From Rikenellaceae bacterium (GTDB lineage: Bacteria > Bacteroidota > Bacteroidia > Bacteroidales > UBA932), in contig DPKJ01000014.1 of the NCBI GenBank assembly GCA_003542575.1, positions 238,566-302,565 on the forward strand: 64,000 bases of DNA. The letters run 5' to 3'. Under the pieces are notes generated by a model. The model was not told the origin of the DNA. It saw only the letters and a list, made by a program, of their open reading frames with translations, and searched no databases. Each line of letters opens with the position of its first letter. Position 1 is the stretch's first letter. Position numbers and translations under genes: made by a program. Of the stretch, positions 1-8,400 are shown in pieces.

Positions 1-198
1 TGAATCAAGATAGTAGGCCTTGTTAAGGTCTGATATCAGGCTGAAAGAGGGTAAGTTCTGCTCAAGCTCCACCATTCTTTGGGAGTAAGCTTTTGCTTTC
101 TTCTCCTGGTTTCTGGTAGCCCAGGTGAACGAGAGTTGATAAATACAGGCGATTGCGATTAAAACTGCCACAAGCCTGATGGCTCCTTTATTTTGCAT
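1..198 (-). CDS. secDF: Protein translocase subunit SecDF, N-terminal part
   Basis: Only the first 66 residues are in the window; the gene continues off the left edge. The product starts MQNKGAIRLVAVL, has one hydrophobic segment at about residues 7-22 (the first SecD membrane helix) and then a charged periplasmic stretch. This N-terminus is typical of the fused SecDF of Bacteroidota, which uses the proton gradient to help pull proteins through SecYEG at the inner membrane. The ATG at 196-198 is the only start that gives this N-terminus, and a TACTTTTG promoter element lies upstream on the same strand. It is divergent from the next gene. Identification rests on the N-terminal pattern only. 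Confidence 0.75.
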   Translation of the reverse strand, partial: MQNKGAIRLVAVLIAIACIYQLSFTWATRNQEKKAKAYSQRMVELEQNLPSFSLISDLNKAYYLDS

Positions 199-240
199 AT
201 GATCGTGTTTAAATTATATAATTCAACGAAAATTAGAGCA

Positions 241-248
241 CAAAAGTA
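241..248 (-). promoter_or_regulatory. TAnnTTTG -7 element for secDF
   Basis: The minus strand reads TACTTTTG, the Bacteroidota primary-sigma -7 consensus, about 43 bases upstream of the secDF start. It forms a divergent pair with the element at 279-286. Confidence 0.6.
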
Positions 249-278
249 GTATTTTTTCCCAAAATATAAAGAAATTCG

Positions 279-286
279 TACTTTTG
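279..286 (+). promoter_or_regulatory. TAnnTTTG -7 element for the PD40 protein gene
   Basis: The sequence is TACTTTTG. It decides the start of the downstream gene: an in-frame TTG at 284 lies inside the promoter, so translation must begin at the ATG at 311. Confidence 0.65.
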
Positions 287-310
287 TTATCCTATATATA
301 TAAGCAATGT

Positions 311-2182
311 ATGAAAAAGTCTATACTCTTGCCCTTGTTTTTCGTAATGGCATACAGCCTGGCGGCAGGACAGACTCAGGAGGGCGCGGTCAAATTTGAG
401 AGGGCGGAATCTCTGAGAAGAGAGTACCGTTTCGTTGATGCTATCAAGCTATACAAAGAGATTCAGGAGGAGAGCACAGACTCTGTTTACAACAGATCTC
501 TTGACCTTCTTATAGCCAAAAGCGAGAACGGAATCCAGATGTTACAGTACGCATCCAGGCCTTTGGTCACTGCAAAAATTACCGCTCCGCGCAAAGATTT
601 TTTCCTCTACATACCCGGTCTCGAAAAGAGTTACTGGGCAAATCTTCCCGACTCTTTAAACAGCAATATCCAAAAACACACCTCTCCAAACCCGGTTCTG
701 CTCAGAAATAACGACCGCACAATCTACTTTTCGGCTCAGGATCAGGATGGTGGCTGGGACATTTACCGTATTCAGCAGGTTGACGGGACCAACTGGTCTG
801 CCCCCGAACCTCTTAATTCATATGTAAACTCCTCGGGAGACGAGCTATACCCTCTTTTGAGCCCCAACGGAAAGCAACTCTACTTTGCCTCATCCGGCCA
901 TTTTGGAATCGGAGGTTATGATATTTATGTGAGCAACTGGGATGACAAAGCCAATGACTGGGGTTTGCCTCAAAACCTGGGGTTCCCCTACTCATCTGTA
1001 GATGACGACCTCATGCTCATACACTCAGAAGATGGTGAATTCACATATCTGGTTACCGACCGAAACACAAGCAACAAAGACTCAGTTGTAATATACCGCT
1101 TTGAATACGAGAGCACTCCGGTAAGAAGAGCTATAACCGAAGTCTCCGAAATAATTAAAACAGCCTCTTTGTTGATTCCCACAAAAGAGGACAAAGACAG
1201 CATAGAGACCGAATCAGATTTTGTAACAACACCCGAAACCGAAGCCTATACAAAGATGATTGCCGAGGTGAGGAAGATTCAGAGAGAGATAGACAGCGTC
1301 AACAGATATATCGCAAGTAACCGGTCGCTATACAGCTCTCTTACAAACGAAGATGACAGGGTGCTTCTTGAAAAGAAGATATTTGAAGGAGAACTAGCCC
1401 TTATTGAGACACAATCAAGACTCAGGGTCGCGAACGAAGTTTTACAGGTGAGAGAGATGGAGTTTTTGAGCAAAGGCGCCATAATGCCAAGAAGGGATGA
1501 CTTTTTTAGCGACGATCAGAATAAACCTGAGATTCCTGCCGAAAAACCATTCACTCCACTAAGGGGAGGGCTCGGACAATTTCCACAGATTACCATAATG
1601 GAACCAATCAAACTATTTGATTACGCATTTGCCGTGGGCAGTGAAGCCGTAATGGCAGAGGACAACTCAATTCCAGACCGTCTTGTTTACAGAGTTCAAC
1701 TTTTTGTTGTAAACAACAAGCCCGACCTTAAGGCTTTCAAAGGGTTGCGCCCCGTCTTTGAAAACCGCACCCCAACCGGCAAATGGCTCTACACCGCCGG
1801 CCAGTTTTTTAACTACGCATCTGCTGCAGAGGCCCTGATAAAGGTCAAAAGAGCCGGCTTTCCAACCGCCATTATTGTTGCCTACAACGACGGAAAGAGT
1901 GTAACAATACGCAATGCCCGCCTTTTGGAAGAGAAAAACGAAGCCCGCTCATCATTCCAGGTTAAGATTGAAGGCTACCCGGCCGGCATGCCGCAACCAG
2001 TTCTGGATATCATAAGAGAAAACACCGAACGAGACATTGCCAAAAAGGTTTTGAACGGCAGAGAGATATTCTTCGTAGGGCCGTTTGCCAACAGGCAGCA
2101 AGCCGAACAAATTATGACACTGCTATCCGGATTAGGTGCTGAGGGGCTTACTATTGAAGAAATTAGTTCCACTCCGGAATAA
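311..2182 (+). CDS. Exported PD40/coiled-coil/SPOR-like envelope protein
   Basis: The 623-residue product begins with a Sec signal peptide (MKKSILLPLFFVMAYSLAAG), so it is exported. About residues 32-55 look like one TPR-type helix pair. Two PD40 (TolB-like beta-propeller) motifs follow at about 134-154 and 176-208, with the pattern 'YFSAQ...GGWDIYRI' and 'LSPNGKQLYFAS...GGYDIYVS'. A charged coiled coil covers about 315-390. The C-terminal 160 residues hold two SPOR-like segments ('YRVQLFVV...', 'FQVKIEGY...IFFVGPFANRQQAEQ'), which in other proteins bind denuded peptidoglycan. Related Bacteroidota proteins with PD40 repeats belong to OmpA or gliding/secretion modules, but no OmpA domain is present. 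The role is probably envelope structure; this is inference. The start at 311 is chosen because the promoter covers the earlier TTG. Confidence 0.7.
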   Translation: MKKSILLPLFFVMAYSLAAGQTQEGAVKFERAESLRREYRFVDAIKLYKEIQEESTDSVYNRSLDLLIAKSENGIQMLQYASRPLVTAKITAPRKDFFLYIPGLEKSYWANLPDSLNSNIQKHTSPNPVLLRNNDRTIYFSAQDQDGGWDIYRIQQVDGTNWSAPEPLNSYVNSSGDELYPLLSPNGKQLYFASSGHFGIGGYDIYVSNWDDKANDWGLPQNLGFPYSSVDDDLMLIHSEDGEFTYLVTDRNTSNKDSVVIYRFEYESTPVRRAITEVSEIIKTASLLIPTKEDKDSIETESDFVTTPETEAYTKMIAEVRKIQREIDSVNRYIASNRSLYSSLTNEDDRVLLEKKIFEGELALIETQSRLRVANEVLQVREMEFLSKGAIMPRRDDFFSDDQNKPEIPAEKPFTPLRGGLGQFPQITIMEPIKLFDYAFAVGSEAVMAEDNSIPDRLVYRVQLFVVNNKPDLKAFKGLRPVFENRTPTGKWLYTAGQFFNYASAAEALIKVKRAGFPTAIIVAYNDGKSVTIRNARLLEEKNEARSSFQVKIEGYPAGMPQPVLDIIRENTERDIAKKVLNGREIFFVGPFANRQQAEQIMTLLSGLGAEGLTIEEISSTPE

Positions 2183-2255
2183 AATTTCGTATATTGCTCT
2201 CCGTTTTAAATTTTTTCGCTCATACTACTCTAAACGTTCTTAAATTATATAACCA

Positions 2256-2720
2256 ATGACACTTATTATAACCCTTATTGCTGTAGGGATATTGTTGCTT
2301 GCAATAGAAGTGCTTATTATACCCGGGTTCGGTTTTGCCGGAGTTTTAGGATTATTATCCATTATAGGAGCAGTAGTTCTGGCCTTTGTAGAATACGGAC
2401 AGGTTACCGGGCTTATCGTACTGGGATGCGTAATCCTTATCACATCTGTAGCCACCTGGCTTATCCTCCGCTCCAATACCTGGAAAAATATCTCACTTAA
2501 AGACATTATCAGCTCAAAGGTTGACTCTGACCCCTCAGAAAAGGGACTCACAGTTGGTACTAAAGGAGTAGCGATAAGCAGACTTGCACCGGGCGGAATG
2601 GCAAGATTTGGCAAAACAGATACCGAAGTTCGCTCAAGATCAGGAATGATTGACAGCGGAAAGGCTATAGAAATTGTCACTACAGACGACAGTAAAATTA
2701 TTGTAAAACAAATAGATTAA
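2256..2720 (+). CDS. NfeD-like membrane protein (short form)
   Basis: This 154-residue protein has a hydrophobic N-terminal half with three predicted membrane helices (about residues 1-24, 26-46, 49-72) containing the '[18 protein letters not shown]' pattern of NfeD proteins. A soluble C-terminal half of about 70 residues has the length and glycine pattern of the NfeD OB-fold ('[23 protein letters not shown]'). It lacks the ClpP-like protease domain of long NfeD forms. It sits 5 bases upstream of the flotillin-like gene, the usual pairing; in that pair NfeD is thought to partner flotillin in membrane microdomains. Confidence 0.85.
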   Translation: MTLIITLIAVGILLLAIEVLIIPGFGFAGVLGLLSIIGAVVLAFVEYGQVTGLIVLGCVILITSVATWLILRSNTWKNISLKDIISSKVDSDPSEKGLTVGTKGVAISRLAPGGMARFGKTDTEVRSRSGMIDSGKAIEIVTTDDSKIIVKQID

Positions 2721-2725
2721 ATTTT

Positions 2726-3691
2726 ATGGAACAGATCACAGTATTTCTGGTTTGGATAGGAATATCCCTCGTAGGATTAACCATCCTTTTATGGTTTTTC
2801 CCCATAACACTCTGGTTTCAGGCACTCATCTCCGGAGTCAAAATGTCACTCCTTCAACTTGTGTTGATGCGTTGGAGAAAAGTTCCTCCCGGAACAATAG
2901 TAATGGCAATGATTACAGGAACCAAGGCAGGATTGCAACTAAATCCCAACGAACTTGAGGCACACTTTCTTGCAAAAGGTAATGTATCTAAGGTTGTTAA
3001 CGCCCTCATTTCGGCAGACAAAGCAAATATCGCCCTCAACTTTAAAATGGCCGCCGCCATTGACCTGGCCGGCCGTGACGTATTTGAAGCCGTTCAGATG
3101 TCAGTTAACCCAAAGGTAATAAACACCCCACCGGTAACAGCCGTAGCCAAAGACGGTATTCAGCTTATTGCCAAAGCCCGCGTAACAGTACGCGCAAACA
3201 TCAAACAACTTGTAGGAGGAGCAGGCGAAGAGACAGTCCTTGCACGTGTAGGTGAAGGAATCGTATCAAGCATCGGATCGGCCGAAAGCCACAAATCAGT
3301 TCTCGAAAACCCCGACTCAATCTCTAAAGTCGTTCTGGAAAAAGGACTTGACGCAGGAACCGCATTTGAGATTCTCTCAATTGACATCGCCGACATAGAC
3401 ATCGGACGTAACATCGGAGCCGCCCTTCAAATGGATCAGGCAAATGCCGACAAGAATATTGCACAAGCACGCGCCGAAGAGAAACGCGCCATGGCAGTAG
3501 CCCTTGAACAAGAGATGAAAGCCAAAGCACAGGAAGCCCGCGCCAAGGTTATCGAAGCCGAAGCACAAATTCCAATGGCAATAGCCGAAGCATTCCGCGC
3601 CGGCAACCTCGGAATCATGGACTACTATAAGCTTCGCAACATTCAGGCAGACACCGAAATGCGCGACAACATCGCCAAGCCGCAAAAGTAG
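2726..3691 (+). CDS. floA: Flotillin-like protein FloA
   Basis: The 321-residue product matches FloA (the former UPF0365 family) in length and architecture. It has an N-terminal membrane-embedded hairpin at about residues 5-45, then an SPFH/PHB-like domain ('[36 protein letters not shown]' region), and an Ala/Glu-rich C-terminal helix ('[34 protein letters not shown]' region) that mediates oligomerisation in flotillins. FloA scaffolds membrane microdomains. It follows the nfeD gene by 5 bases, so the two are almost certainly co-transcribed. A strong intrinsic terminator closes the unit at 3736-3768. Confidence 0.92.
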   Translation: MEQITVFLVWIGISLVGLTILLWFFPITLWFQALISGVKMSLLQLVLMRWRKVPPGTIVMAMITGTKAGLQLNPNELEAHFLAKGNVSKVVNALISADKANIALNFKMAAAIDLAGRDVFEAVQMSVNPKVINTPPVTAVAKDGIQLIAKARVTVRANIKQLVGGAGEETVLARVGEGIVSSIGSAESHKSVLENPDSISKVVLEKGLDAGTAFEILSIDIADIDIGRNIGAALQMDQANADKNIAQARAEEKRAMAVALEQEMKAKAQEARAKVIEAEAQIPMAIAEAFRAGNLGIMDYYKLRNIQADTEMRDNIAKPQK

Positions 3692-3735
3692 AATTCTCAC
3701 AAGCTAACCTAAAAAATTAGCAACCAAAACACACC

Positions 3736-3768
3736 AAAAGGATGCCCTCAATGTTGGGCATCCTTTTT
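3736..3768 (+). terminator. Intrinsic terminator after floA
   Basis: A perfect 12-bp stem (3736-3747 with 3756-3767, core GGATGCCC/GGGCATCC) with an 8-base loop ends in a T-run. Because of the A-run on the other side it could act in both directions. Confidence 0.85.
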
Positions 3769-3934
3769 ATTTATGCCCAATTCATATATCTTGCGACAAG
3801 GCTGTCAGCACGGAAAATCCTTAGCTGACACCTGTGTCGCAAGCTGTTCACAATAAACCCGTAATACCAAGCACCCTGTTCAGTAAAAAGAGCAACCTTA
3901 AAACTCAACCTATTTGCAGATTAAAAAGAATTTG

Positions 3935-3942
3935 TATCTTTG
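3935..3942 (+). promoter_or_regulatory. TAnnTTTG -7 element for tRNA-Ser
   Basis: The sequence TATCTTTG lies 30 bases before the tRNA 5' end. The 3769-3934 stretch before it shows nothing else recognisable. Confidence 0.6.
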
Positions 3943-3972
3943 CAATCCTTTCGGCCAACCCGCAAGATTTTT

Positions 3973-4062
3973 GGTGAGGTGGGTGAGTGGCTGAAACCAG
4001 CAGTTTGCTAAACTGCCGAACTCGTAAGGGTTCCGGGGGTTCGAATCCCCCCCTCACCGCCA
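3973..4062 (+). tRNA. tRNA-Ser (anticodon GCT), CCA encoded
   Basis: The acceptor stem GGTGAGG (3973-3979) pairs with CCTCACC (4052-4058). The anticodon stem GCAGT/ACTGC encloses the loop TTGCTAA with anticodon GCT, so it reads AGC/AGU serine codons. A long variable arm typical of class II tRNAs lies between the anticodon stem and the T arm (GGGGGTTCGAATCCCCC). The discriminator is G and the CCA end is encoded at 4060-4062. A tRNA at the edge of an AT-rich accessory block is a classic integration point, but I found no repeated tRNA 3' end downstream. Confidence 0.93.
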
Positions 4063-4200
4063 AAGAAGAAAAAGCCGGGCAAACGCCCGGTTTTTTGTTT
4101 TTACGCCGAAGACTGAAAGCTCGCTTTCAAGGCTGAGAGAGTAGAAACAAAAAAACTTATGCTGCGCATAAGGCTTTTTCTTCTTTGAAGCACCCCCCCA

Positions 4201-4341
4201 GGGGAACGCCGAGTGAAACGAGGCAATCCCATCACTCAAAAGCGGTCTTTTCTTTTTTGCTTAATCTGCCACACGGCAGATGGGCTTTTTCCACTTTGAA
4301 GCACCCCCACAGGGGATCACGACGCGAAGCGGAGTAATCCC
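4201..4341. repeat. REP-like palindromic repeat unit, copy 1
   Basis: This 141-bp unit consists of two imperfect palindromes (each GGGGA...ATCCC around a GTGAAAC or CGCGAAGCG core) separated by a poly-T and a GCCACACGGC hairpin. It is repeated almost exactly at 4386-4525. The reverse complement reads like GGGATTGCCTCG...TTCCCC, a style seen in interspersed palindromic repeats of many environmental genomes. It has no coding capacity. Confidence 0.7.
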
Positions 4342-4385
4342 ATGATCATCAGCCGTGGGTTTTATTGTTTTGAGGCCTCCCCACA

Positions 4386-4525
4386 GGGGAACGCCGAGTG
4401 AAACGAGGCAATCCCATCACTCAAAAGCGGTCTTTTCTTTTTTGCTTAATCTGCCACACGGCAGATGGGCTTTTTCCACTTTGAGGCACCCCCCAGGGGA
4501 TCACGACGCGAAGCGGAGTAATCCC
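4386..4525. repeat. REP-like palindromic repeat unit, copy 2
   Basis: This is a near-identical direct copy of 4201-4341, one base shorter (the C-run before AGGGGATC differs). The two copies are separated by 44 bases. The terminal palindrome here is complete: AGGGGAT at 4495-4501 and ATCCCCT at 4521-4527. Confidence 0.7.
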
Positions 4526-4555
4526 CTACGCAGCATAACTCAAATAAGAACCATG

Positions 4556-4575
4556 TTCCTGACGTCAGGAAAATG
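4556..4575. repeat. Palindromic direct repeat, left copy
   Basis: TTCCTGACGTCAGGAA is a perfect 16-bp palindrome followed by AATG. A 20-base copy with two substitutions occurs at 4938-4957, so the pair flanks the small gene at 4691-4903. Confidence 0.6.
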
Positions 4576-4663
4576 GTCGAGATTGGCTCAAAAACTGAGA
4601 GACCCTTAGAGGACATTGCTTTAACTAGGTATGACTGTTATTTAATCGTCAAACAAATAATTT

Positions 4664-4671
4664 TACCTTTG
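4664..4671 (+). promoter_or_regulatory. TAnnTTTG -7 element for the small basic protein gene
   Basis: The sequence TACCTTTG lies 20 bases upstream of the ATG at 4691. It supports this small ORF being a real gene. Confidence 0.6.
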
Positions 4672-4690
4672 CATCTCAATTAATGAAAAC

Positions 4691-4903
4691 ATGAAACAGA
4701 AGAAGTTAACAATCACTGAGGCCGATTTTCTTCTTGCCAACCGCAGAGCTTCAAGGCTCGAAGAGTTTCAGGAGCACGGCCATCCCGTACGATTACGACG
4801 GATGATTCACAAGTCCAAAAAGGCTTACGACCGCAACCAAAGCAAAAGGGCTGCCATCAAAAGAGATGACAGCTCTTTTTTTGTAGCAATTATATCTGTC
4901 TAA
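4691..4903 (+). CDS. Small basic conserved-type protein, unknown function
   Basis: The product has 70 residues and is rich in Lys and Arg ('LLANRRASRLEEFQEHGHPVRLRRMIHKSKKAYDRNQSKRAAIKRDD'). It resembles a class of small basic cytoplasmic proteins common in Bacteroidales, with the 'ADFLLANRRASR..E...HG.P' signature, from memory and unconfirmed. No catalytic motif or membrane segment is visible. Its own promoter lies 20 bases upstream. The last codons run through a terminator-like hairpin at 4859-4882, so the end of the message is compact. It is flanked by 20-bp palindromic direct repeats. Confidence 0.6.
   Translation: MKQKKLTITEADFLLANRRASRLEEFQEHGHPVRLRRMIHKSKKAYDRNQSKRAAIKRDDSSFFVAIISV
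4859..4882 (+). terminator. Terminator-like hairpin overlapping the small gene's 3' end
   Basis: AAAAGAG (4859-4865) pairs with CTCTTTT (4873-4879) and is followed by more T. It lies inside the last codons of the 70-residue ORF. Confidence 0.5.
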
Positions 4904-4937
4904 GGAGACTCAGTCCTGAATTGTGTTTCATATCGTT

Positions 4938-4957
4938 TTCCTGACATAAGGAAAATG
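4938..4957. repeat. Palindromic direct repeat, right copy
   Basis: TTCCTGACATAAGGAAAATG matches 4556-4575 at 18 of 20 positions, in the same orientation. Confidence 0.55.
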
Positions 4958-5319
4958 ATAATATGCCTGAGGTAGCAGAAAATACAAAATAAACACTAAG
5001 GCATAGATCCCACTCCAAAAAATAAAAATTCAGAAATTTCACATCCAAACCACGCTCACAAGACCGAATAAACCGGTTTATACTCCAATCGTATACTCAA
5101 ACGCTCATTAGCCCAACCCTTCTGAATATCAAGCAGAGCAAGGAATTCCTAACTTTTTAGAAAAATTTTAACTTTTCTCTAAAAAATTACTGCCCAATCA
5201 CTTGGCATTTTCGTCTTTTGTTATAACTTTACACGGCTTTGTTGCAGACGCAGTTAGGCAACCCAACCCCCAAAACATATACCCGCACCACCACTACAAA
5301 CCTAAAACCTAAACAACCC
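4958..5319. other. Non-coding AT-rich spacer before the cassette array
   Basis: No supported gene is seen. It holds an A/T hairpin (TTTTTAGA 5154-5161 with TCTAAAAA 5178-5185) and an isolated GTTAGGC at 5253-5259. That heptamer matches the integron R' core, but I could not find a matching stem or R'' partner. The rest appears to be non-coding spacer of C/A-rich sequence. Confidence 0.4.
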
Positions 5320-5432
5320 CACTAACATCCTAGATTTTTTGAATAAAGATATAAATCCCAACAAAGGTTTGGTTAGCCAACTATTTCTCAGAAGCTAACC
5401 TTAACTTTTGTATACCTATAAACACGTTAGCG
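5320..5432 (+). repeat. Possible attC-like recombination site upstream of the NACHT gene
   Basis: The right core GTTAGCG lies at 5426-5432 and a left core CACTAAC at 5320-5326 (6 of 7 pairs). Between them GGTTAGC (5371-5377) pairs with GCTAACC (5394-5400), extended outward by ACAAA/TTTGT pairing. The two arms are of unequal length, so this is the weakest of the three sites, but it has the expected position just before the first cassette-like gene. Confidence 0.35.
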
Positions 5433-5465
5433 TTCATTGTAAGACATAGCAAATAAACAATATAT

Positions 5466-8400
5466 ATGGACTATTTATACGAAAATTTAGGCGACGAAAG
5501 ATTTCAAGAATTTTGTAGTTGTCTTATCAGTAAAGAATTCCCAAATATTCAGGCATTTCCAGTTGGACAACCTGATGGAGGAAGAGACTCAATAGTTTTC
5601 CAGATGAATTCAACCATCAAAGAGTTTATTGTTTTTCAGGTAAAGTTTGTTCGTAATCCAAACGAAGATAGAGATATTCATAAATGGCTTACTTCTACGA
5701 TAGAAGGAGAAGTGGAAAAAATAGATAAACTTATACCTAAAGGAGCTATTCGTTACTATTTACTTACGAATGTCAGAGGAACTGCCCACCTTGATAAAGG
5801 TTCGAAAGATAAAGTAAATAGAATACTTGAAGAAAATATCAAAATCCCTTCAATATGTTGGTGGAGAGATGATTTATCAATAATGTTTGAAAAGGATCCT
5901 CTTTTTAAATGGTCATTTCCCGCAATATTAAACGGGCAAGATGTGTTAAATGCTGTTTTATTTGAAAGCTTAAATGAGAATAAGGAGCGAAGAGAAAGTG
6001 TTATAAAAGCATACCTAGTTGACCAGTATGAAGCTGATAATGAAGTAAAATTCAAACAAATTGATTTGCAAAACCGTCTATTAAACCTATTTACAGATGT
6101 TCCAATAAGAGTAAAGAAATACAACGAAAAGAATAAAGCATTAAGATATACATTAGGATCATTAGATTACCAAAGAAGAATTCCTGTAAATGACGATAAT
6201 CTATATCTTGAGGATAGGAATGATGTAGGCGCTGCTGAATTTCTTTTACACCCAAAAGTTCAAAGCGAGATTGAAAGAATATTACTTGAAGGAGGACCTG
6301 GACAAGGTAAATCAACGATTGCACAGTACATATGCCAAGTCCATCGTGCTCGATTATTAAACAAATCAAATGACATTGACTTACTTCCCAAAAACATTAA
6401 AAATACACCTGTAAGATTGCCGATTAAAATTGATCTTCGTGATATTTCTAATTGGGTCGAAAAAAAGAATCCTTATCAGGGAATTCTAAGTCAGGAATAT
6501 TTTGAAAACATTTGGAAAAATTCTTTAGAATCATTTATAGTTGGTCATATTTTTTACCATTCAAAATTAGAAGAGTTTACCTCGTCCGATTTCATAGCTA
6601 TATGCAAACTAAGCCCTATGCTTTTTGTATTTGATGGCTTTGATGAGATTGCTAACATTAGAGTTAGAAGTGAGGTAATTGAATTCATAAATAAAGGAAT
6701 TACTCGGATTGCTGCAAATTCTAAGTCAATACAAATTATAATAACAAGTAGACCTGCTGCATTTTCTGATACTGTTGGATTTTCAATAGATAATTATCCT
6801 CACTTTGAACTAACAGATATTACACTCCCAATAATCAATGATTATGTTGAAAAATGGATTAAAGCGAGCAAGCTTGATACTAGAGATGCAAACGAATTAA
6901 GGAAACTTATCAAAGATAAACTTGAAATGCCTCACTTAAAAGACTTAGCAAAAAGTCCAATGCAATTAGCAATTTTTATAAGTTTATTAAGGACTAAAGG
7001 TCAATCCTTACCAAATAAAAGAACAGCTCTATATGATAGTTATATAGAATTATTTTTTGATAGAGAATCTGAAAAAAACAAATTAATAAGAGATAAGCGT
7101 GATCTAATAATTGCTATTCACCAATATCTAGCTTGGGTTCTACATTCTGAAGCAGAATTGTATAAGAATAATGGAAGTATACATATAGCTGATTTGAATC
7201 TTAGATTAAAAGAATATTTGGAAAAAGAAGGACATGATACCTCGATTGCAGATCAATTGTTTGATGTAATGAAAGAAAGAGTTTGTGCATTAGTATCGCG
7301 AGTGCAAGGGACTTTTGAATTTGAAGTTCAACCGTTAAGGGAATATTTTTGTGCGAAACATTTATATAAATCAGCCCCTCATTCATCTGCTGGATCAGTT
7401 AAAAATGGAACTAAACCGGATAGACTTCATGCAATCTTAAGAAACTTTTATTGGCAAAATGTTGTAAGATTTTTTGCTGGTTGTGCTGACGCTGGCGAGC
7501 TGGACATGATTATCCAAGAATTAAAAGAACTTCAAACAGATGAACTTTTAAAATATACGAATTATCCACGAATAATAACTTCACAAATACTTTCTGATTA
7601 TGTTTTTTCACAAAAACCATTAAAGTTAAAAGATGTTGTTCAAATTATTGTTGATGGAATAAATATCGGCAATATTATTGACCAAGATAGGAGGTTTGCT
7701 TCAAACGAACCTTTACTTTTACCAAATGAATGTGGAAGAGTTGAGTTAATCAAAGAATGTTTTTCCCAATTATCAAAATTCCCGAACAGTGATTATTCTT
7801 ATGACTTGATAGGTATAATTAACAATAATCCATTAAATAATTCAGAAAATTGGTTAGAATTTCTTCCATTAATAAAAGGAGAGCAATTAACAACTTGGTT
7901 GGAATACGCATATAAAATGCAACTAATATATAAAATAGATGAGGATATATTGTATAGAATTCTAAATGAAGGTGATATTATTCAAACAAAGAAACGTATT
8001 CAAATATTGTTGAACGGAAATCGATTGGAAGTCATTGATAAAGATATTGATTTAAAAAACATTCTATATTCTGGGATTTTAAATAACGAATTGAGCGTAT
8101 TTCGCAGAAATAATCCAGTACATAGTTTAAATTTTCTTACCCTTATTTTACATCCTTATATATTATCTAGCTTTTTAAGTAATGAAGAAATGAATGCCAC
8201 TTTTATAAATTATTTTAATCATTTTATTGACAGGCATTCAAAAACAAAAAACACATCGAAATTAATAACTGAATTTATCGTTTCTGATGATATTGATAGA
8301 ACAATCCAAGCGTTATCTAATTCTTTGAATTCACTATTTAATTATCCTATTGCCAATTTTAAGAACAATATTGAACCTTGGGATATTTTAGTAGAAAATT

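Noticed and set aside
284..310. TTG start at 284 for the PD40 protein
   Set aside because: It overlaps the TACTTTTG promoter element, so it would not be in the transcript; the ATG at 311 begins a clean signal peptide.
3377..3700. Minus-strand frames across floA
   Set aside because: They are by-products of the floA codon pattern; the plus-strand protein is clearly the real one.
4355..4609. An 84-codon reading frame in the REP-like cluster
   Set aside because: It runs through palindromic repeats, has no promoter and its product has no coherent composition.
5111..5259. Another attC site ending at GTTAGGC (5253-5259)
   Set aside because: A GCCCAAC at 5111 pairs 6 of 7, but the sequence between does not form the required inner stem.
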